Shown in pieces: positions 34,140-39,315 of a stretch of DNA of 39,315 nt. Below the pieces are notes generated by a model. The model did not search any database and was not told where the DNA came from. It saw only the letters and a program-made list of their open reading frames with translations. Within the stretch, counting starts at the first letter, position 1. Each line of letters opens with the position of its first letter. A program made the translations under genes and the position numbers. This DNA comes from a virus. Location: IMG/VR virus record IMGVR_UViG_3300017728_000029, positions 1 to 39,315 of that record; one strand, given 5' to 3'.

Positions 34140-36797
34140 TTAGCCTCCATATTTTGCTTTATAAATTTGTATTTGTTCACTACTAATAAGTCCTGATGCC
34201 GCTAGTTCATCTATTGTTAATCCGCCACCGAAGTCTAATAGGCTCTTCGTATAGTCAGGATCGTTAAATCTTTCTTTATCATCTGATGAATTATGATTTG
34301 CGGCGTCCATTACCGCTTTTACTTTTAATGTAGTCTCAAATTGCTCTTTAAGATTATCTAAAGTAAGATCGTCTCTATTTTCTATTGCAGATAAATCTAA
34401 AGTTAGTTCTTTACATGTACGAACATTAACTGTAAATCTACCATTATCAAAACTACTTACCAATTCTAGTATTCTATATATCCCAGTAATGAAATAACTT
34501 TGCCTGCCTATAGGGTACATGCCTTCATTTAGATCTTCGTCATTTATAAAAGGATCAAAATACATAGGCTGTCTTAATTCAAATAAAATAAAATTATCGC
34601 CTGCGTATGAACTGAAATATTCGGCTGTAGATTTTTCATCTTTAATCTTTGGTTCGTCTTCATAATTTGTGTAACCTGTTAAATCAGGTTTTCCTAAATA
34701 CCAAGGATCTCCCCTAACAACCATGTCTAAAGTATATAAAATATCAGAGTTATCTTTTTGCCCATACATATATCCGAATAAAGTTTGGCCTCTTGTTGCT
34801 GGTCCGCCTGAATATGTTTCGTGTTCTACAGTTCCAGCCTCTACACCCGGTTTCAAAGTATTATTAGTTTCGTCTATATTATCTTGGACTTGATTTTTAG
34901 CATCGTTTTCAGTAAGTGCATCTAAATAAGTTTCTTGTCCGCCTAGCAAATCACCTCCGTAAATGTATCCGCTGGGTTTAGGATCATATTTTTCTCCTAC
35001 AGTACTATCTATAAGACGTTGTCTATCACTTTCTGTTTCAGTACCTGCTTGATTAGATGCACCCTTTGGTAAAATAGAATTTGCTACTGCTTGTCCTATT
35101 TGTCTATCAGATAAACTATTTACTAGTGCTGTAGCCGTTGCTCCCACACGGTCTGATATGACGTCTTTGATTTGGTTTTCATCTAATCCTGCCGCTCTTG
35201 CTAAATCTCTTATACTGCCATCTTTTGCCGCTTTAAATAAATTAAAGAATCTTTTAGCATCTTGAAATTTAGCGGCGAAACTGGCTAATGATTTACCAGA
35301 TAATGGTTCTCCTGATTCTGCTGGGTCTATAGCAAAATTGGTAATATTATTTAATACAGCATTACCAAATCTTGTTGAACCTTTTGGTGGTATTAATAAG
35401 TTTATACCTAAATCATATTTAAGATCTACATTTAAAATTTGATCGTTTCTACCAGTAAAGATGTATTCATATGCTCTCATAATTTCCATACTTTGAACTC
35501 TTTCTTGTATTTTTTTTGCTGTTGGATCAAGTTCTTCTTTTACGGCAAATTGTTTTCCTGAAGGTGTTTCAAATACTCCTGGTGTAAACACTACTTGTTT
35601 TGAATAACCTTGTCTGCTTTCATCATATTCTATTTGTCTAACATATCCATTTATTTTATAATCATGTATAAATGTTTTAGTGTCATCATATTTAAAATCT
35701 CCTTTCTCATCAAACATTGTTCTGGTAATGCCATTTGTGAAATCTACATTTCTTGCAAGTAGCATGCCTATATATGTGCTTATGTCTGTTCCTGCAGGAA
35801 CTTCTATCTTAATATCTTCTGTTTTAGGATTAGATGTATCTCTGGTTGGTTCTTCAGTTTTGTCTGTTGTTCCACTTACTCTATCACCACCTGGTGTATT
35901 ATCTTGTTCGGTATTTGTATCTGCTGTAGCATCAGATCCTCTATCTAATATAGGGTCTTTTATAATAGTTTGTCCGTCACCTGTTAAATTATGTAATTTA
36001 AATTCTATAGTATCTATTTGAGACTGATCTTCTGCGGAAATACTTTCATTATACTTGTTCCATTGTCCTTTAAAATCTTCTATATGCTGATCTATGTTTG
36101 AGCCTTTGGTTGTGAAAGTAGTAGGTGTCTTATAATTTGTATCTGTAAAAGCAAGATCATCTGCTATAGCAAAGTCTAGATCATAAGTTGTGCCTGTGCT
36201 ATCTAAGGCAAATCTTGCATTTTTTAAAAGTGCTTTATATCTATAAGGACCAGCAACATGTTTAATAGCACCGCCATTGTCATGATCATTTATATCATCT
36301 TCATAACCTTGAAAATTTATTTCAAAGAAGAACGGAGCCGCATCTACCCCTTTACCTGATAGGGGAGGTATTCCTAAACGTCGACGTCCTAATACAATCA
36401 TATCAAAAAAGTTTGCGGCACCTGGTTGTTTAATTACACAGGAAATTGCTTGTGTAATTTTTCCGCCTTTACCACTTGGTACTGACATTATTTCTACGTT
36501 ATCTATTAATGTTCCAGTTACACCTGTTTGTGCTAAAACTATTGTTTTTCCAGGTGAGGCTGTATAGGCGCCGTTCAAAAATCCGCCTTTATTAGTAACT
36601 TGCCCACCTACATCTTCTCTAGGTTTAGCATCACCGTCGTCACTTTGTGTTTGAGTATTTTCTTCAGTAGGGGGTATCATATATAATTTTATATTATATG
36701 TTACGTTATTAAAATTATCTAAGGGGTTCGTAGGAATTTGTCCTAAGAAACTGTTATTCATGGACGCAAGTTTTGAATTTAATTCTGTGTCAGCCAT
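34140..36797 (-). CDS. Large baseplate hub-region structural protein, 885 aa
   Basis: Placed between gp53 and gp5, where a gp27-type hub partner of the spike would be expected; T4 gp27 has 391 aa. I recognise NNVTYNIKLYMIPPTEEN and the C-terminal ILFELRQPMYFDPFINDEDL, YPIGRQSYFITGIYRILELVS and GRFTVNVRTCKELTLDLS as parts of a large conserved marine T4-like structural protein. The N-terminal 240 residues are beta-rich (IVLAQTGVTGTLIDNVEIMS, PFFFEINFQGYEDD). Residues 255-330 are an Asp/Thr/Glu-rich low-complexity linker. The middle has KDVISDRVGATATALVNSLS helices. The start ATG follows the gp53 stop by 3 nt, with AGGA upstream. The hub role is inferred from position and style. Confidence 0.72.
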   Translation of the reverse strand: MADTELNSKLASMNNSFLGQIPTNPLDNFNNVTYNIKLYMIPPTEENTQTQSDDGDAKPREDVGGQVTNKGGFLNGAYTASPGKTIVLAQTGVTGTLIDNVEIMSVPSGKGGKITQAISCVIKQPGAANFFDMIVLGRRRLGIPPLSGKGVDAAPFFFEINFQGYEDDINDHDNGGAIKHVAGPYRYKALLKNARFALDSTGTTYDLDFAIADDLAFTDTNYKTPTTFTTKGSNIDQHIEDFKGQWNKYNESISAEDQSQIDTIEFKLHNLTGDGQTIIKDPILDRGSDATADTNTEQDNTPGGDRVSGTTDKTEEPTRDTSNPKTEDIKIEVPAGTDISTYIGMLLARNVDFTNGITRTMFDEKGDFKYDDTKTFIHDYKINGYVRQIEYDESRQGYSKQVVFTPGVFETPSGKQFAVKEELDPTAKKIQERVQSMEIMRAYEYIFTGRNDQILNVDLKYDLGINLLIPPKGSTRFGNAVLNNITNFAIDPAESGEPLSGKSLASFAAKFQDAKRFFNLFKAAKDGSIRDLARAAGLDENQIKDVISDRVGATATALVNSLSDRQIGQAVANSILPKGASNQAGTETESDRQRLIDSTVGEKYDPKPSGYIYGGDLLGGQETYLDALTENDAKNQVQDNIDETNNTLKPGVEAGTVEHETYSGGPATRGQTLFGYMYGQKDNSDILYTLDMVVRGDPWYLGKPDLTGYTNYEDEPKIKDEKSTAEYFSSYAGDNFILFELRQPMYFDPFINDEDLNEGMYPIGRQSYFITGIYRILELVSSFDNGRFTVNVRTCKELTLDLSAIENRDDLTLDNLKEQFETTLKVKAVMDAANHNSSDDKERFNDPDYTKSLLDFGGGLTIDELAASGLISSEQIQIYKAKYGG

Positions 36798-36800
36798 TTT

Positions 36801-37100
36801 CTATCCTACAAACGATTTGACTGTATCCGGTGAAGGTATCTTTATTATTACTCCTGGTTTAAAATCGTTTAAAGGATCTTTAATGATATCAGGATTTTTT
36901 AATGCAAACACCCACCATAATCTAGGACTTCCATACAATTCCATGGCTAGTATATCAGGTCTACCGTTATGTGCTTCTTTAATTTTGTAATCTATTTCAA
37001 AAGCATCTTCTGGTATTTTAGGTAAGGAGTTAATATCCAGGAACCCTTCAAATGTTCCTGCATTCCTTAAAAAACTATCTCTTCTATGAAAATCTGCCAT
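36801..37100 (-). CDS. gp53: Baseplate wedge protein gp53-like, 99 aa
   Basis: The segment NGRPDILAMELYGSPRLWWV, then FALKNPDIIKDPLNDFKPG and VIIKIPSPD, is the conserved gp53 core: 'R.DLLA.ELYG.P.YWWVFA..N.......DF.PG..I.IP', with a LysM-like end. gp53 caps and strengthens the baseplate wedge in T4. At 99 aa it is about half of T4 gp53 (196 aa), keeping only the core, which is usual for marine relatives. The ATG overlaps the gp48 stop as TAATG, so the two are co-translated. Confidence 0.9.
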   Translation of the reverse strand: MADFHRRDSFLRNAGTFEGFLDINSLPKIPEDAFEIDYKIKEAHNGRPDILAMELYGSPRLWWVFALKNPDIIKDPLNDFKPGVIIKIPSPDTVKSFVG

Positions 37101-38029
37101 TAAATATATCCGTCTTTATATGCCGCTCCAGTTCTTAATGTATTAAGATTGAAGTTTTTACGCAATTTATGTGGTGTGTAACTTGGGTAAATATCTAGTG
37201 TAACTGTAGATTCAGTTGGAACAAACGTTGTTGTTGCTTCATTTCCTACCTTAATTTCTACTGGTACATAATCAACATCAGGTGGTAATTCTAATGAATA
37301 AGATAATACAATAACAGGTACCTTATTAAATCCGTGATCTCCTAAATATTCAAATAATAACACAGGAGGTGGTGTACCAAATGTACCGTCAGCAACTGAT
37401 TGATCACCGTAAAATGATTTAGTAACTACTCTACAAAATTGCATCATTGCTAGATAATATCTACCTTCGTCTATGTTGTTTACTGTAAATGTAGATGTAA
37501 GTGTAAGTCTAGGTGGTGTTGACATTTGATATGTGTTTATAGGATAGTTCATTCCTTGCATTTGCATTTGATCATATTCTGCTGATCCAACTACATAAAT
37601 CTGTGGCACATATTGCCAAACAAGTCCGCCTGATGCCTTTATAGGATTCATAATACCATTTTCATCGCTACCGTAAAACCTTTGTGCTCCACCGGCTTTA
37701 GGTCTTAATCTCGCTCTCCAGTCAAAATTGTCTACAAATCCTTTGCCTTCACTAGGATTAATTGCTGTAGAACTTGCGGCCTGATTACTTTGTTGTCCTA
37801 ATTGTTGTTTTAATTGTTGTTCACTAAGTTGCCTTGCACCAAATAATAAATTACTACCTGGGTTTCTACTAGGGCCTGCATTTCCATCGTAAAAGAAAGA
37901 ATAAAAATCTGCATCAGATAATCCACCTAAAATTGCACCTGATATGACTTTTCCTCCTGGCACTTGACCAATGAGGTTATTACCTAGACCGCCTATTAAA
38001 CCTTTTAAATAATCTTTTCCGCTTGGCAT
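37100..38029 (-). CDS. gp48: Baseplate tail-tube cap protein gp48-like, 309 aa
   Basis: In T4, gp48 caps the central baseplate hub and starts tail-tube growth. Recognised from YPINTYQMSTPPRLTLTSTF, TVNNIDEGRYYLAMMQFCR, VVTKSFYG and PPPVLLFEYLGDHGFNKVPV, followed by SYSLELPPDVDYVPV. Together these form the tube-like beta domain of gp48/gp54 proteins. The N-terminus (GLIGGLGNNLIGQVPGGKVI) is Gly-rich, then a Gln-rich stretch (residues 67-85). Length is near T4 gp48 (364) and gp54 (320). I prefer gp48 because it directly precedes gp53, as I recall for marine T4-like genomes. CAGGAG precedes the ATG, with a late box at 38050-38057. Confidence 0.82.
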   Translation of the reverse strand: MPSGKDYLKGLIGGLGNNLIGQVPGGKVISGAILGGLSDADFYSFFYDGNAGPSRNPGSNLLFGARQLSEQQLKQQLGQQSNQAASSTAINPSEGKGFVDNFDWRARLRPKAGGAQRFYGSDENGIMNPIKASGGLVWQYVPQIYVVGSAEYDQMQMQGMNYPINTYQMSTPPRLTLTSTFTVNNIDEGRYYLAMMQFCRVVTKSFYGDQSVADGTFGTPPPVLLFEYLGDHGFNKVPVIVLSYSLELPPDVDYVPVEIKVGNEATTTFVPTESTVTLDIYPSYTPHKLRKNFNLNTLRTGAAYKDGYI

Positions 38030-38049
38030 TTAATCTCCTGTTATACAAC

Positions 38050-38057
38050 TATTTATC
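38050..38057 (-). promoter_or_regulatory. Late promoter box GATAAATA for the gp48-gp53-hub-gp5 unit
   Basis: GATAAATA on the minus strand has expected +1 near 38044 and a 15-nt leader containing AGGAG before the gp48 ATG at 38029. It faces away from the sigma70-type promoter of gp55. Genes 38029 to 31517 show no further gaps, so this box probably serves all five. Confidence 0.78.
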
Positions 38058-38064
38058 GTATTCA

Positions 38065-38080
38065 TTAAAACTAGTTTTAA
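38065..38080. other. Perfect 16-bp palindrome between divergent promoters
   Basis: TTAAAACTAGTTTTAA is perfectly self-complementary. It sits 7 bp upstream of the gp48 late box and 24 bp upstream of the gp55 -35 box. No stem of this kind is needed for termination here, since both flanking genes start rather than end. It could be a binding site for a dimeric regulator; in DNA this AT-rich, chance remains possible. The right half TAGTTTTAA also occurs upstream of the hydrolase promoter (30663-30671). Confidence 0.4.
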
Positions 38081-38104
38081 ATTGCCAGTTTTACTAAATA
38101 CTTA

Positions 38105-38132
38105 TTGACAATACACTAGAACTGTGTATAAT
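38105..38132 (+). promoter_or_regulatory. Sigma70-type promoter of gp55-gp47 (TTGACA-16-TATAAT)
   Basis: Consensus -35 TTGACA (38105-38110) and -10 TATAAT (38127-38132) with a 16-bp spacer, the same as the hydrolase promoter. Expected +1 is near 38139, giving a leader of about 34 nt with AGGAG ahead of the ATG at 38173. Host polymerase would thus make the late sigma factor early in infection. Confidence 0.88.
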
Positions 38133-38172
38133 AACACAATATAAATGAACTATAATTTTGAGGAGATTATTA

Positions 38173-39033
38173 ATGGCACAGCCAAAAAAGGTTAATTACC
38201 TAAACAATAAAGACATTCTAAAAGAAATACACAAAAGCAAAATGACATACTGTTATGTAGCAGATGATCAGTATGCAGAATTTGATGTAATTTTAGATGA
38301 TGTCAAAAAAATTAACAGAAATAGCATTAAAGTTGCTAGAGAAAACAGAGCATCACAAGTACAATCAGCAGGTTACCAAGCCGCAATGGCATTACATGAT
38401 CCTAAAGATTATAAAAATAAACCCAAGCAGAAAGAATTTGCAATAGACCCTAAAAGTATAGATCAAGAAGATTTAATTTTTAGAGTTATGGATATGGAGC
38501 ATATTCCTTTAGAACCAGGCAGAAAGAAAAATCCTCGTAATGAAGCAGAAACTAGAGCAAAAGTAAACTTTCCTCCTTTTAAACATTATGCTTACGTAGG
38601 CGGAGAAATAAAAGAAGTTGCTAGAAGTCACTGGCAAGGAAGTTTAAGCAATGGTGAGTTTTGTGTAGATCATGGAAGGATTACAAATAAATTAGGAACT
38701 ATGTTTTTAAAACTTGTTGAGAGGTATAGTCATAGAGCAAACTGGAGAGGCTACACTTATGTTGACGAAATGAGAGGTCAAGCATTAGTACAATTATCTC
38801 AGATAGGTTTGCAGTTTAATGAAGCAAAATCAGATAATCCGTTTGCATATTATACGGCCGCAGTAAACAATAGTTTTACAAGAATTTTAAATTTAGAGAA
38901 AAGAAATCAAACTATTAGAGATGATATTCTAATTGATAGTGGCCATTTGCCAAGTTATGGTAGACAGATACAACACGAAGAAGAAATGCGCCTTCTTAGA
39001 GAAGCCGCACAATCAGATAATTCACAAGACTAA
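38173..39033 (+). CDS. gp55: Late-transcription sigma factor gp55, 286 aa
   Basis: Directs host RNA polymerase to the TATAAATA-type late boxes. The N-terminus (VNYLNNKDILKEI) matches T4 gp55 (YNYVNNKELLQAI). The C-terminal core has MFLKLVERYSHRANWRGYTY, VDEMRGQALVQLSQIGLQF and NPFAYYTAAVNNSFTRILN, the sigma region 2-like part that binds core polymerase and melts the late box. The C-terminus lacks a sigma region 4, as in T4. Between the two ends lie about 130 residues absent from T4 gp55 (185 aa), including FPPFKHYAYVGGEIKEVARS. I recall similar inserts in cyanophage gp55. The ATG at 38173 has AGGAG 7 nt upstream; the longer TTG start is rejected. Confidence 0.92.
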   Translation: MAQPKKVNYLNNKDILKEIHKSKMTYCYVADDQYAEFDVILDDVKKINRNSIKVARENRASQVQSAGYQAAMALHDPKDYKNKPKQKEFAIDPKSIDQEDLIFRVMDMEHIPLEPGRKKNPRNEAETRAKVNFPPFKHYAYVGGEIKEVARSHWQGSLSNGEFCVDHGRITNKLGTMFLKLVERYSHRANWRGYTYVDEMRGQALVQLSQIGLQFNEAKSDNPFAYYTAAVNNSFTRILNLEKRNQTIRDDILIDSGHLPSYGRQIQHEEEMRLLREAAQSDNSQD

Positions 39034-39036
39034 TTT

Positions 39037-39315
39037 ATGGCTGAACTGTTTAAGACAGCGGCTTGTTTTACTGATATACATTACGGATTAAAACAAAATA
39101 GCCGTTTACATTTAGAAGATTGCAGTAGATATGTAGACTGGTTTATTGCAGAAGCAAAGGCTAGAAATGCAGAAACATGTATCTTTCTAGGGGACTGGAA
39201 TCATCACAGAGCAAGTATTAGTGTTGCTACAATGAATGCTTCAATCAAAGCATTTAAAAAACTTAACGACAACTTTGAAAAAGTTTATATGATTATGGGT
39301 AATCATGATCTATAC
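39037..39315 (+). CDS. gp47: Recombination endonuclease subunit gp47 (Mre11-like), N-terminal 93 aa
   Basis: A metallophosphoesterase that works with the SMC-like ATPase gp46 to resect DNA ends, feeding T4-type recombination-dependent replication. The first three metal-binding motifs are visible: D-x-H in FTDIHYG, GDxxxH in FLGDWNHHRAS, and GNHD at the right edge (MIMGNHDLY). The frame stays open to the end of the window. It begins three bases after the gp55 stop and so shares the early promoter, as in other marine T4-like phages where gp55 and gp47 are neighbours. Confidence 0.92.
   Translation, partial: MAELFKTAACFTDIHYGLKQNSRLHLEDCSRYVDWFIAEAKARNAETCIFLGDWNHHRASISVATMNASIKAFKKLNDNFEKVYMIMGNHDLY

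Noticed and set aside
38158-38175. TTG start giving a 291-residue gp55
   Set aside because: The AGGAG that serves as ribosome binding site would fall inside the gene; the ATG at 38173 is correctly spaced.
1-39315. tRNA genes, insertion sequences, integrase or attachment sites
   Set aside because: Practically all DNA is covered by coding frames; the short gaps hold only promoters and one terminator, and no such element was seen.

Overview
The window is part of the genome of a T4-like marine myovirus, not a bacterial chromosome. It is strongly AT-rich and almost fully coding. It carries T4 baseplate genes (gp48, gp53, gp5, gp25, gp6), the late sigma factor gp55 and the start of recombination nuclease gp47. 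Gene content and sequence style match ocean T4-like phages of cyanobacteria or SAR11-type bacteria; the host cannot be fixed from this window. No tRNA, CRISPR array or insertion sequence was seen.

Layout: positions 1-5177 (minus strand) hold eleven tightly overlapping small genes: two related GT-A-like glycosyltransferases, a third likely one cut by the window edge, a 2OG-Fe(II) oxygenase, a DUF1289 protein and six unknowns. One unknown, at 2819-2968, encodes only 49 residues. Positions 5246-9109 hold three virion or fibre genes. Positions 9143-26080 are one gene for a 5,645-residue structural protein that takes 43% of the window. Positions 26083-30635 are gp6 and gp25. Positions 30713-31520 are a two-gene plus-strand island (alpha/beta hydrolase and coiled-coil protein). 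Positions 31517-38029 return to the minus strand with a lysozyme-like protein, gp5, a large hub-region protein, gp53 and gp48. Positions 38173-39315 are plus-strand gp55 and gp47.

Expression logic visible in the DNA: minus-strand structural genes follow T4-type late boxes (GATAAATA four times, GGTAAATA once). The two plus-strand units follow host sigma70-type promoters (TTGACA, 16 bp, TATAAT). So gp55 would be made early by host polymerase and then switch on the late boxes that drive the baseplate, fibre and glycosyltransferase genes. Three of the five late boxes lie exactly 5 nt before an ATG that has no ribosome binding site, and the hydrolase TATAAT lies 6 nt before its ATG. These four genes are predicted to have leaderless mRNAs. 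The other late-box genes and gp55 have a leader with AGGAG.

Most unusual content: the giant multidomain protein after gp6 (YHYH domain, calcium-loop motif, carbohydrate-binding-like segment, Gly/Thr and Pro linkers); a lysozyme-fold protein without the usual catalytic motif beside a gp5 that lacks its lysozyme domain; the hydrolase island; and the predicted leaderless starts.
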